From Mycoplasmopsis californica (GTDB taxonomy: Bacteria > Bacillota_I > Bacilli_A > Mycoplasmatales > Metamycoplasmataceae), in contig NZ_CP007521.1 in NCBI RefSeq assembly GCF_000695835.1, positions 310,001 to 374,000 on the forward strand: a stretch of DNA of 64,000 bases. The letters are read 5' to 3'. Below the pieces are notes generated by a model. That model saw only the letters and a list, made by a program, of their open reading frames with translations. It made no database searches and had not been told where the DNA came from. Both the position numbers and the translations under genes were made by a program. How positions within the stretch are numbered: position 1 is the stretch's first letter; every line of letters starts with the position of its first letter. Shown here piece after piece: positions 1-10,700 of this stretch.

Positions 1-165
1 GGTTATGATGAAAACGGAGAAAAATACAACATCACACCGCTTGAAGAATTAGCCCGTGAGCGTAATGTTTCAAAAGAGCGTATTCGCCAAATTGAAAACA
101 AAATTTTACGCAAGTTAAAAAACTGCACCAAAAAAGGAAAACATCTAAAGGATTTTTTTAGATAA
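1..165 (+). CDS. rpoD: RNA polymerase primary sigma factor RpoD, C-terminal end (partial)
   Basis: The window opens inside this gene; the last 54 codons are present and end in TAA. The visible part is sigma region 4.2, the helix-turn-helix that reads the -35 promoter element: LEELARERNVSKERIRQIE is the classical signature, followed by a basic tail (KILRKLKN) and a short end HLKDFFR. It is the housekeeping sigma-70 factor that directs RNA polymerase to promoters. The stop codon overlaps the ATG of the next gene by one base (TAATG), so the two are probably co-transcribed and translationally coupled. The upstream part of the gene (regions 1-3) lies outside the window. Confidence 0.93.
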   Translation, partial: GYDENGEKYNITPLEELARERNVSKERIRQIENKILRKLKNCTKKGKHLKDFFR

Positions 166-935
166 TGACAGTTAGTCAAATAGTTTCTTTTTTACTTGAA
201 AAATACCCATTAGAATGACAAGAACCCTGAGATTATAGTGGTTTAAGTGTTAAAACTAAATTAAATTCTTCTCTCAAAGGAGTTGTTGTAGCTATTGATT
301 TAAATTCACAAGTTGTTCAAAAAGCGATTGAATTGCAGGCGAATTTAATAGTAGTTCATCATCCATTTAAATTTGCGAAGTTATGGTCTGACGATTTTGA
401 ATTAGCACCCTACAAGATAAAAATTCTATCAAAATTACGTCGCTATGGCATTAGTGTACTTTCTCTTCATACTAATTACGACAATTCTTCTCAGTCTACC
501 TCATTTCAAATTGCTCGCTATTTAGATTTGCAAAATTACGTACTAAAATACCAACAAAATTATCCCTGCCTAATATCTACAAGTTTGAGCGTTAATGAAA
601 TTATTGATGCATTATCTAAAAAGTTAAATCTTCACTCATTTCGTACAAATGCTGGCAACTACACACAAAAATACTCAAAAATCGCTTTTTTAGCAGGGTC
701 GGGATCATCGTCACTTGCCCGCCAATTAAGTGAAGAAGGCATTGAATTAATTATAACTAGTGATATAAAATGGTCGGACTGAATTATGTTTCAAGAACAT
801 AATGTTAAAATTCTTGAAATACCGCATTTAGTTGAACAAGTTTTTGTTGGTGATATTTCTGAACAATTACAAACAAAATTCAAAAACATTAAGATAAACG
901 CCGTTTATTTAGAGCAACCTTATAGAAATATTTAG
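165..935 (+). CDS. Nif3-like dinuclear metal-centre protein (DUF34/YqfO family)
   Basis: 256 aa, starting on the ATG that overlaps the rpoD stop. It belongs to the widespread Nif3/DUF34 family, which binds two metal ions in a ring-shaped oligomer; its biochemical role is not settled, and some members are annotated as GTP cyclohydrolase 1 type 2. Visible family marks are VVHHPF (metal-binding His pair) after a hydrophobic strand, the SLHTNYDN segment corresponding to the usual HTN/HTxxD motif, and a C-terminal ITSDIKW...PHLVEQ stretch matching the family GD..H...E end, though the usual GD-YH is changed. Two Trp near the N-terminus (LEWQEPWDY) are UGA. Position directly behind rpoD is common in Firmicutes and mycoplasmas. 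Family assignment is firm; function is not. Confidence 0.85.
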
Positions 936-944
936 GAGTAGAAA

Positions 945-1436
945 ATGAATTTCTCACATATTTTTAAAATGCAAGCTGAACTAGATAAAGCAATCAATTC
1001 GCGTGAAGACCTTAAACACGTTATGCCTGAGGAATATAAAGCAAAATGACTTCTAGCTTTACTTGTTGAAACTGCTGAATTCGCTAATGAAATTCAGTGT
1101 TTTAAATACTGAAAAAAACACAAAACAGTAGATAAAGCTGCTGTTTTAGAGGAATTTGCTGATGTTTTACATTTTCTTGGATCATATGGGTATAAGTTGA
1201 ATGTAGATCCAATCATAGAACCTAAAATTGTTTCTAAATTCCCGACAGACCAAATTTTAGAAATTTTTCGTATCGCAAGTGATACTACAATAAATATATC
1301 AAAAGAAACTATTAGCGAGCTTATTGCTTTAGCACTTGGATGTGCAAAAATCTTGGGTTATACCGATGATGAAATTATAGAGTACTACAATTTAAAAAAT
1401 AAAAAGAATTTTGAACGTGTTCAAAATCATTATTAA
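945..1436 (+). CDS. dUTP diphosphatase, all-alpha (dimeric/MazG-like) type
   Basis: 163 aa. It probably hydrolyses dUTP to dUMP and pyrophosphate, keeping uracil out of DNA and feeding dTMP synthesis. The all-alpha NTP-pyrophosphatase metal site is visible: LLVETAEFANE (ExxE) in one helix and LEEFADVLHF (ExxD) in the next, separated by a Lys-rich loop (KYWKKHKT). The Trp residues in AKWLL and KYWKK are encoded by UGA. A good ribosome binding site (aggag) lies 6 bases before the ATG, and the gene starts 9 bases after the Nif3 stop, so it is the third gene of the rpoD transcript. A hairpin terminator follows. Length fits the type 2 dUTPases of mycoplasmas and phages. Confidence 0.82.
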
Positions 1437-1444
1437 ATTCATTT

Positions 1445-1480
1445 AACATTGTCCTGTCATTGACAATGTTTTATTTTATT
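1445..1480 (+). terminator. Rho-independent terminator after dUTPase
   Basis: Perfect 9-bp stem AACATTGTC / GACAATGTT with an 8-base loop, followed by TTATTTTATTTT. It ends the rpoD-nif3-dUTPase transcript. Confidence 0.8.
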
Positions 1481-1567
1481 TTAAAATAACGATTTATACT
1501 TAAACAATAGACATTACTATTAAATAAGTGCAATTAACCTAAATTAATAAGATAGGTTTATAGTTAA

Positions 1568-1605
1568 AATTCAAAAATAAAATACACACAAAGTTCATGT
1601 GTGTA
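1568..1605 (-). terminator. Rho-independent terminator after ymdB-like gene
   Basis: Read on the minus strand, ACACACA-TGAACTT-TGTGTGT is followed by ATTTTATTTTTG, just after the stop codon of the phosphodiesterase gene. It faces the dUTPase terminator, so the two convergent transcripts have separate ends. Confidence 0.7.
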
Positions 1606-1611
1606 GGAATA

Positions 1612-2430
1612 TTATTTAGGATCAATTTTAATTGGAATAATTTTGTTTTTATGTTTATTGATTGTATTCAATTCGATTACAACTGCATTAAGTTGGCAAG
1701 AATTAGGAGAGACTTGATATCTAGATTTTGCTCTAAAGCGCATATTTTCATAGACCTCTTTATAATTTGCTCCGATTGCGCAATTATGAGGTCCTGTCAT
1801 TCCAACATCGGTTATAAAGCAAGTATTTTTAGGTAGCAATCTTGCATCATTAGTTTGAACGTGTGTATGAGTGCCACAGACAGCATCCACGTCTCCATCT
1901 AAATATAGTGCTAATACTGCTTTTTCACTCGTGGTTTCAGCATGGAAATCAACAAAGTGAAAGTCAGCAGGTTCGGCACTATATTTTATAATGTCCATTG
2001 CATCAAAGAAGTTGTCGGCATATTCATCTTTTCAAGGATTCATTAACTTATTAAATGTTATTCCCATCAGGGATGTTACTCTTAGACTTACACCCTTATC
2101 TAAATAAAAAATATTAGTTCCTTGACCCGCATATGATTTGTCTATATTTAACGGTCTAATAATATCTGGATTATGAATTATTTCGAAAATACCTTCTTCT
2201 GCTCAAACGTGATTACCAAGAGTACAAATATCAACGCCGATAGTTTTCAATTGGTCATAATCACGCTTTATAAAACCTTTACGCTCAGTTACATTTTCAC
2301 ACTGTGCAATAGTTATATCTATTTTGTGCTCATTTTTTAGTGCTGGTAAATGTTGTGCGAGGATATCAATACCTGGTTGGCCAAAAATATCGCCAATAAA
2401 AAGAATTTTTAGTTTTTTGTTTTTAGTCAT
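1612..2430 (-). CDS. ymdB: YmdB-like metallophosphoesterase (2',3'-cyclic nucleotide phosphodiesterase family)
   Basis: 272 aa, ATG preceded by GGAGT. Calcineurin-type metallophosphoesterase of the YmdB/TIGR00282 family; Bacillus YmdB hydrolyses cyclic nucleotides and influences RNA turnover and biofilm decisions. Metal-ligand motifs are in order: LFIGDIFGQPG at the N-terminus (GDxxG), CENVTERKG (family N-E signature), LGNHVW (GNH), then FVDFHAETTSEK, CGTHTHVQTND (GTHTHVQT) and TDVGMTGP near the C-terminus. These residues make a complete two-metal active site. The Trp after GNHV and one in the middle are UGA, which is why a standard-code reading breaks the gene. It is a single transcription unit, divergent from the following lipoprotein gene. 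Confidence 0.88.
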
Positions 2431-2676
2431 TGTGACTCCAAATCTACTAGGTCAATTATAAAGTAAATTTAAAATTCTAAATTTTTAAAGTTTAAGAAAT
2501 GTTTATATAAGTCTTATAAAGTTTTCTACTTAAAATTATGTTATATTATCAATTAATTTTCTAATTGTTTAGTCTTGCATTCTTACTTTTGCTAAAGTTT
2601 TAATATTGAAAATCATCTTTTTATTTTAGTTACAATTAAATATAATTAAATTATAAATAAGGACTAAATTATCAAT

Positions 2677-4962
2677 ATGAAGAAGAAAAATAAAATAATT
2701 GGTTTTGGTTTTATATTAAGTGCGAATATTGCTATTTGTTCAACTCAACTAGTATCTTGTAAAAATTTATCACAACTAAGTGAGCAAGATGTAGCAAGCA
2801 ATTCAAATAATGCAATCTCAAAAACATCTGAAACAAACAACGATAAAAAAAGAGTGCAATCACTAAGTAAACCTAGTTCAAACCAATCTACAGAACACGA
2901 AACCGCTAATAAAACCACTAAACCAAGTCAAAGTGAAACAATGTCCGACCAGACTGAGAAACAAACGCAACAGCTAACTCACCCCTTAACCAAATTAACT
3001 CCCGCATCGCCAGTTACAAGCGAAATAAAAATCAAAGATCCCACTATTAAACCTGATTTGCAAGCAAATGAAGCTAATAATGTCTCAAAATCTGAAAAAC
3101 AAGAACTAAATACCGATTCCTCTAAACCATTAAAGAACGATCCAAAACAAGAATTAGTTTTGCAAATACCAAAAGTAGAAAATTCAGAAATTAATAACGC
3201 TATTTTGAGTGCACGCCACACTGGTTTTAATTATTATTCACAGCCTGATTATCATTTTGGTAAAAATGCAGAAGAATTAATAAAAGATCAAGAATTAAAA
3301 CTTGAATTGTTAGACAAACAAAACGAACCTGTTGAAGGTGTTAAATGGTATGTAAGAATTTATTATCCTAACGATGTTGTTTATGAATTAAAAAACAATT
3401 TAAATAAAGACACGGGACTGGTGTATGTCAATGACAACACTATAAAAGGGTTTAATGATACGGATAAAGAAAAAAATGTTGAAGTATGAGGCGAATACCA
3501 AGGCGGATTGTATCAATTAAAGGTTAAAATTTGAAATCATAAACAAAGCCAAAATATCGCTGAATACAACCAATCGCTTAAAAGGGTTAAAGAATTATCG
3601 CAAAGCTGACATCATTTAAGTCCCTTGCAAAGAGCTTTAAAAGCTTATGAATGATTATGTAATAATGTTAGATATCAAGAAGGGCAATATTTAGGTGATG
3701 ATCAAACTGCTTATTCAGCAATTATTGGTTTAGCAAGTGTATGTACTGGATATGCTAAAGGATTTAAAATGTTTATGGATGAGTTAAAAATTCCAAATAT
3801 TTTACTAACAGGAGATGTAGGCAGTGAAAAACATATTTGGAATATGATTGAGCTTGATGATGGTTGATATCATGTGGATGCTACCTGAGGGGCTAAAAAA
3901 TTAGGTCGGGATGTAAATTACAATTATTTTTTGGTCAATGATTATGATTTGAAAATTCAAAATCGGAAATATAATAATAGATTCCCTTTTAATCAAATGG
4001 GTCAAAAATACAGAGCGTATAAATTAAATAATTTTATTACTAGCGAAGAAGATATTAAAAAAATAATTAATAAACAATTAATGTTAAAGACAAATAATAA
4101 TATCTTACAATTACATACACCTTATACCAAACAATTTGAACCTACTGTTAAAAATGTAATCGAAAAAATGTTTCAACAAAGAAGTAATCCATACGCAAAA
4201 AGAAACCCTGAAATGAACATGGTTAAATACGAATACTTTTTACCAAAGTTAGAAAACAGTAATATAAAAAGTGTTAATTTAACTATTGAAAAACATACAA
4301 ATAGCAAAAGTTCATATATTTTAAAAATAAATAAAAACGAAAAAGTCGATTTAAATAACGAAAATATTTTTGTTGAAGGCGCGTTTATAAAAAGTATTGA
4401 AAATTATGACAATCACACTTTGGTGTATTTATATAATTTTGACGATTTAAAAAATCAAAATATTAAAATAAACGTTTATAAAATAGGATACGATTTTAAA
4501 TATGAACAAAAAACGTTTACCTTTGACGTTCTTCAACAATCTAAACCAGAAGGTTTATTTGTCGGAAATGACAATAAATCAGGAAAAATAATAAATGTTG
4601 ATGAGACGATAGAGTATAGAATTGACGTTGGTGTTTGACAATCTGTTCAAGGAACGTCCATTAATTTAAATGAGACAGGAACAAAAACTGTTTCGCTGCG
4701 TAAAAAAGCTAATGCTACGCACTTGTTAAGTGAAGTCCAAGTTATTAAGCCTTTTAAACCTCGTGATCTTGATAGGGAAATAAAAATTTATAATGGTTAT
4801 GTTACAGGTGTTGATAATTCGATGCAATATCGTGTTAAAGGCACTGATAAATGAATAGATATAAGAGGTAATAAAATATTATTGCCGTCTGGTACATACG
4901 ATTTTTGAATAAAACCAGGGAATGGTAATTTAGCAGGTGAAATTTACACATTGCAAGTTTAA
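2677..4962 (+). CDS. Surface lipoprotein with transglutaminase-like (papain-fold) domain
   Basis: 761 aa. The N-terminus is a lipoprotein signal: basic MKKKNK, hydrophobic core, lipobox LVSC with the lipidated Cys at residue 28. Residues 30-190 are a low-complexity Ser/Thr/Lys/Gln-rich linker, typical for surface display. A transglutaminase-like domain follows at about 310-420: Cys356 in SVCTGYAKGF, His386 in KHIWNMI, Asp401 in WYHVDATWG, a complete Cys-His-Asp triad in the usual order and spacing. The remaining 350 residues are probably beta-rich repeats of unknown type. Such domains act as proteases or transamidases; an extracellular peptide-bond or cross-linking activity is inferred. An SD (aagga) and AT-rich -10-like sequences precede the ATG. 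Many Trp are UGA. Confidence 0.82.
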
Positions 4963-4986
4963 AACAGTCTTTTTGGCTGTTTTTTT
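4961..4986 (+). terminator. Rho-independent terminator after lipoprotein
   Basis: Stem AAACAG(TC)/(GG)CTGTTT with a five-T loop and a run of Ts, directly after the stop codon. Confidence 0.7.
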
Positions 4987-5030
4987 AATTTTCACTTAAT
5001 AAAATTCTAAAATTTATATTATTTTTCTGG

Positions 5031-5078
5031 ATAATAAAAATAACGAATAAACTTTAAAATGAGTGTTATTCGTTATTT
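5031..5078 (-). terminator. Terminator of ABC exporter operon
   Basis: Perfect 12-bp dyad AATAACGAATAA / TTATTCGTTATT (5039-5077). On the minus strand it is followed by TTTTATTATCC and lies 15 bases past the permease stop codon. The AATAACGAA stem start recurs in the terminator at 31654. Confidence 0.65.
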
Positions 5079-5092
5079 AGTGGGGCTTAAAA

Positions 5093-5989
5093 TTATCTTC
5101 TTTTTAGATTAGTAAGAGAAATATTAAGGCTCATCATTAATGTCGTTCAGGAAACTGTGTAAATAAATGATGCTCATCATTTGATATCTTGACCAAATAA
5201 GATATTAAAATCGGATAAAGCATGATTAACTTTAAATAATTCTTTATTAGCAAAAATTAAATCCTCAACAATAAAGTGTCGAATCATATTGGAAATGTGA
5301 GTTGAAGGAATTAAGGAGCTAAATTCTGCAATCGGACGAGGAAAAGTGTGAAGAGGGACAAATGCCCCAATTAAAAATCCTGCTATTGCACTTAGACTAG
5401 CGCTAATCGCACTAAAAGCTGAACTATTGCTTAAAAAACTTAGAAAAAACACAAATAAAGAACTATTTAAAAAAGCACCCAGGACAATTATGCCAATAAT
5501 TATTAAGATTTTAGCAGTGTTAAATGAATAATAAGTTTTAGAAATTCCTAAAATATCAACCTTAACAACCAATGTTTGATTAATCGCCATTCAACATAAA
5601 GCAATAATAAACATTAGAAATGTAATGCAAATATTCAAAATAATATTGTAGATAAGATAACTAAATCTAACAATTCCCGCACGAACGGGTGAAATGTATA
5701 AATCGTTAAGAACTTTACGTTCAGCATCACTGACCATAATTGACGATAAACTAATTGCATTCGTAAAGGATGTAACCGATAATAAACCAATTAACATTGA
5801 TATATCAGCGTATTGATTTTTTATTTTTTCATCCACTTCATTTGGCATCTGTGAAAAATAAATTCGGCGAGCAAATAAAACAAAGCACAATAGCACAATT
5901 AATGGAGCCATAAAAGTGAAAAACATTCTACGACGGTCTTTGAAAAAGATTATTAAATTACGTCTAGTTAGCTGCATTAATTTATTCAT
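5093..5989 (-). CDS. ABC-2 type transporter permease
   Basis: 298 aa integral membrane protein. Starts MNKLMQLTRRNLIIFFKD, the usual cytoplasmic amphipathic start of ABC-2 permeases, followed by a first membrane segment (FTFMAPLIVLLCFVLFA), a large outside loop and about five more hydrophobic segments. VMVSDAERKVLNDLYISPV-type sequence (SIMVSDAERKVLNDLYISP) is the family coupling/ABC-2 signature. The protein runs through three UGA codons near its end (DIKWWASF...VSWTTL) and ends in a positively charged NLKRR tail. The ATG overlaps the end of the ATPase gene by 8 bases, so they form one exporter operon. The substrate (drug, peptide or lipid) is not shown by the sequence. Confidence 0.85.
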
Positions 5990-6935
5990 TTTGTCCTTTT
6001 CCTTTCTGCGTTACATTTAAAAATACTTCATCCATTGTACCTTTATTAAATTCAAAATCTTTTAAATGTTGAATATTATTTGCAACAAAACTTTGACCAG
6101 CTGCCACTGTGGGAAATTGTAAAATATAGGTTTGATTATCTATTTGATAATTTAAGTCTGCACTTGTGTTAATTAACTCTTTTAATTCATCACTCATTTG
6201 ATAAATGCGAATCTTTGATGATGAGTATTTAGTTTTTAAGGCGGCGGGAGTATCTTGAACTAATTTTTTCCCTTTTTCCAAAATTATTACTCTTGAACAA
6301 TCATCGGCTTCTTCCATATAGTGAGTAGTTAGCATTATAGTTAATTTCCGTGTTTGTTGAATTTTTTTCAAAATTTGTCAGACAAGTTTTCTTGAATTTG
6401 GGTCAAGTCCTGTCGTCGGTTCATCCAAAAACAAGATATTTGGACTGTGAACTAGCGCTCTGGCAATGTCAGCACGCCGTTTTTGCCCGCCGGATAAAGT
6501 ACCATATCGGCGAGATGCAAAATCATTAAGTTGAAATTCGTCAATGATTTTATCAACAACCGAGGCTACTGTTTCATCTTTTAAAAAATCCTTGTAAAGT
6601 GTTGCTCTTATCATTAAATTTTCACGTACCGAAAGTTCAGGGTCTAGAATCGATTCTTGAAAAACAATACCAACTTGATTTCTTATTTCGAGTTGATTTT
6701 TGTCAATGTTTAAACCATTGATATAAACCTCACCACCGTCCCTTTTTAGCAGACCTAAAATAATATTCAAAGTAACAGTTTTCCCTGCTCCATTCAATCC
6801 TAAATAACCAAATAACTCTCCTCGTTTGACACTAAAACTAACTCCTTTTAACGCTTTATTTTTTCTGAAATTTTTTTGTAAATTATTTATTACTATAATC
6901 TCATCATTAGCAAATGCTGGCTGAATTTTGCTCAT
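5982..6935 (-). CDS. ABC transporter ATP-binding protein (ABC-2/DrrA-like exporter)
   Basis: 317 aa cytoplasmic ATPase that powers the permease encoded just downstream. Walker A is GLNGAGKTVT, near residue 47 (the usual Pro is Leu and the base after GKT is Val, but G-x4-GKT is intact). The Q-loop is VGIVFQES, signature LSGGQKRR, Walker B ILFLDEPTTGLD, and H-loop MLTTHYMEEAD. About 80 residues beyond the core form the C-terminal domain usual for CcmA/DrrA-type ATPases. A strong SD (GGAGGGGTT) precedes the ATG, and a TATAAT -10 box lies at 6965-6970 on the minus strand. One UGA Trp joins the two halves (KLVWQILKK). Export rather than import is inferred from the ABC-2 partner. Confidence 0.9.
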
Positions 6936-7367
6936 AACCCCTCCAAACGTAATTCTTCTACTAAATTATAAAATTAAATACTGTTTTAAATTCTTAATAT
7001 TATAGAAAAACATATTTAGTGTGAAAAATATTTGCAATTTTCAGACTAAAATACTAAATTTAAAGCATGAACTTTATATCAATAATTGTTTGATTGTTTT
7101 TTGAAGAAATATAAACGATAAATTAAGTATGAATAATAAAATTGTTCTATTAAATTTATTAATTTTAAATTATTAGTAAATTTGCAAGTACTTTCTTTTT
7201 ATTATTTAAAGCGTTTTTAAAGATAATTTTATTATCCGTATTTACTCATTTTTCAATTGAATAGGGAAAAACATAATAAGAAATTCCTAAACAAAATTAT
7301 TTTAAATTTTCACTTCATCTAATAAAGAGGAAGGAAGATTGTAATTTTATATATTTTATGCTATATT
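6936..7367. other. AT-rich intergenic region without recognisable gene
   Basis: About 430 bases between the divergent ABC exporter operon and the giant-protein operon. It holds the exporter promoter (minus-strand TATAAT at 6965-6970). No reading frame longer than about 20 codons with a plausible SD, no tRNA cloverleaf and no strong hairpin were seen. A possible gene remnant cannot be excluded. Confidence 0.5.
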
Positions 7368-7385
7368 TATATATATATATATATA
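7368..7385. repeat. (TA)9 dinucleotide tract upstream of giant-protein operon
   Basis: Nine uninterrupted TA units immediately before the SD (aaagagg) and ATG of the first gene of the operon. It overlaps the only obvious -10-like sequence (CTATATTTATATA). Length changes by slippage would alter promoter or leader geometry. Confidence 0.7.
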
Positions 7386-7398
7386 AAAGAGGTATTTT

Positions 7399-7767
7399 AT
7401 GGATGAGTTATTAGAAAAATATAACCCTAAAATTACTAAATTAAAAAAGAAAATCAATTCAGAAAGCAAAACCAAGCAAAAATCAATGAAGCAAAAAGCT
7501 AAGTTGTTGAACGATGAAAAAGTTGCTTCAAATCAGGTAAAAACTATTGCATTGTCTCAATCTAATAAAAAATTGAACAATGTCGGAAAGTTAAGTGGTA
7601 CTAAAAAAACATTTTTCATTATTGCGATTTTATTGTTTGTAGCAATTATTGTTTTTGGTGTTTTTTTAGCATTTGATTTCATTTATTACAACGGAAGTGT
7701 GCAAGATGGTTGGATATGAAGTGTTGAACGAAGAAATCATGGAATATTCGGGTGATGAAATAGATAG
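7399..7767 (+). CDS. Small single-pass membrane protein preceding giant proteins
   Basis: 122 aa, not recognised. Residues 1-70 are highly charged, Lys/Gln/Ser-rich and probably coiled coil or disordered (start MDELLEKYNPKITKLKKKI). Residues 72-97 form one strong membrane helix (FFIIAILLFVAIIVFGVFLAF). A short tail follows with two UGA Trp just before the TAG stop. Lys-rich N-terminus plus C-proximal helix suggests the long N-terminal part is cytoplasmic. The gene starts 7 bases after the SD (aaagagg) and ends 9 bases before the ATG of the 2874-aa giant, so it is co-transcribed with it. It could be an inner partner or chaperone of the giant proteins; this is inference from position only. Confidence 0.7.
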
Positions 7768-7776
7768 GAGAAAATT

Positions 7777-10700
7777 ATGAAGAACAAAGCAAGAAATAAA
7801 AAGATTTTAGCTGCTCTTTTAGGAACTGGTATTCCTGCTGCAGCTTTAGCTATCAGTGTTCCTTTTTGATACTCAAATACCGATCGTATCAAATACACAA
7901 TGAATTCTAACGCTCATAAGCAACTTGAAGAATTAATTAAGCGAAGCGAAGAGTTTTTGAGTACTAATGATGCAACTAAAAGTGGCTATGAGGAAGAATT
8001 AAAGCACAATATTAGATTAGCTAAACAAATATTAAGTCAAGAATTAAGTAATTGACACAAGGATATTCGCTCGCTTGTATTAAGTCTCTTACAACACCGT
8101 AATAAAATGCAATTGAGTTTAGCGAAAGCTCAAAGTAAAATCAATCACATAAATAACCAATCACAAGCTGGCGAACAAATGTTTGCATCATTTTCACACT
8201 TACTGAGCGCGCACGATTTGAAAGCAAAAGTCAATTCAGAACTTAAAGATTATAATAATAAACACAATTTTGAGCAAACATTTGCACAAATGGTCTCTTT
8301 AGCGCAAAAGAATGCTAATTTAATTTTGGATTTGGAAACAAAAGCTAATGTATTTGAATTAAATTTACAGACACGCCAAGATAATTTGAACATTCGTCCA
8401 TATGTTAACATTGCTAACGGAATAGTTGAATGAGTAAGAAATCAAATTCGTCGTGGTATCAGTTCGCGTGATGAAGCAGTTGTTCTAAGTGATTTGTTGG
8501 AGCAAAAATTAAATGATTTATTTAAGGTTGAAACTGAGCACAATGATGCAATTATTAAACCTATTTATGCTAAGATTGCTGACGCAAAAGCAAACATTAC
8601 TTCACAACAATTAGACGAATCAATAAAAGACAAATTGCATTCAGAATTAGATGCTATTGAATTTTTCATTCAGGCTAATAAAGGACTTTTACAAGCAAGT
8701 TTAGACCTCGATAAAAATCAAAGTCTTGCAAGTGTAATTGATGAATATTTAAGCGCTTTTTGAACACGTAATGCTCAATATTTTAATAATGTTGAGCAAA
8801 CAAAAGCTTATTTATCTTCGCAACTTGACCAAGCTAAGAATTTAGCTAAAACAATTCCTACTCAATTTAAAGCTACCCTTGACTTGTTAATTGCTAAAGC
8901 TAATAAATATATTAAAGATGCTGATTTTCAAAATATCACTGATTTTAACGCCGCGTTTATGCGTGATTTTAACGCAATCAAGATAGCACATAATCTCCTA
9001 GATAAATCGCTGACTAAATTGCAAAATGCTCAATTAGACAAGCAAAACATTCAGCTTTTAACAACAAAAGCACAACAGGTTCCATACAAGGATTTCTTTG
9101 AATACATCAAAGCAATTGACAAAATTGTTATTCAAGCAAGTGTCGATGAACAAATAAAACAATTCTACAATGAGCAAAGCATAATTTTAAAATCGCAAGT
9201 TAAGGATGCTGATATAAACTCTTCTAAATACGCACCAACATCAAGTGCGGAATTTAATACTTTAGTTCAAAGCTTGCCTAACAAATCTATAGATACCACT
9301 TTAACTCCTGATAATATCGCTAATGAATTCGCAATTAATGTTAATACTCTTCGTAAACAACAAAAAATTATTCTAAGCCATTTGATTAATGCAATTGATG
9401 CTGAATTTGCTAAGGAATCAATTCAAAAATCCCCTGACTTAGTGGCACAATGACAATATTTACGGCCAATTTTTAACTCTTATGCTAATGAATTTTCGAC
9501 AGCAACACGCCAAGAATTATCTTCATTAAAACCGTCTAATGAGTTAGGACAAGAAAACGCCATTTATCAAGCGATTAACATTTTAGAAAAAGCAAAAATA
9601 GCTGTTTTAGTTAACGCAATTGAATCTGAAGCGCAAAATATTGAAACAATTATCAATAAAACTTACCAAGATAGCGCTAATTCAGAGGCGAAACAAAATT
9701 TAATTAATCAAGTACGTTCATTTGCAACCCAAGCAAAACTAATTCAAGCTAACGCAAATTTAAGCGTTGACCAAAAACAAGCGCAATTAGCACAGATTGC
9801 TGCTTGACAAACTATTTTCAAAAGCAAAATAGACGTAGCTAAAGAGTTGGCTGATACCGCTGAGGAAGCTCAAAGGGTTTTAAAGGCCTATGAAAATGAC
9901 GATATAGCCCGCACTTATTTTTCAAAAGAAATGAAGTCAATTATAGATTTAGTTGAACAAGCTCAACAAGCACTAAAAGATCCTGCGAATGAGAGCTTTA
10001 ATCTAACTAAAATTAACCGTGATCTTAAATTTGCTGTTGATGATTTTGGTAACAAAATTGCACGTGCAGGTGGCGACAGCACTTCTAAAGCGATTAAAAA
10101 GCAAATCAAGGACACTTTTATCAACAAACGCCATAATTCACAACCAAGTATTATCGAACAAAAACTAAACCAAGCAATTGACAAATTGGCCGAAGAATCA
10201 AAATCTAACCGTGATAACACGAATAAAAACGAGCTCGAAAAACAAGCTGAAAATGAGAAAATCAAAAACAAAATGCGTATTTTGCAATTGAGCTTGCAAT
10301 CTTTATCAGATTTAGATTCTGAAAGTAAAAACCTTGAAAGTGATTTAGTTAACTCGAAAGCTCATTTAGACAAACTTGAAAAAGACTCTGCACAAAACTC
10401 TCAAAATCAGACATTAACTCAGCAAATTGAGGAAATTAAGAAAGTAAATGCAGGCGGTCAATCACAACTAGATGAAGTCAGAAAACTTATTGAATCAGAG
10501 TTATTTAATCCAAATATTCACAATAAAGAATTTTTTGACGCTAAAACATTTGACTTAGCAAAAACACGTAAAAACATTGCCATCAGCTCAGCACAGGGCG
10601 ATTTAGAAAACGAAAGCATTAACTTAGCAAAACATAAAATTAGCAATAGCGATCTTAAAAATCAAGCTCAAGTTGACATCAATCCTTATTCACAATTAAA

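Noticed and set aside
2979-3221. Antisense open frame within the lipoprotein linker
   Set aside because: A shadow of the low-complexity coding sequence; no SD and no recognisable protein.
6936-7367. Possible small gene or gene remnant (ATG near 7068)
   Set aside because: The frame is only about 15 codons and has no SD; nothing recognisable.
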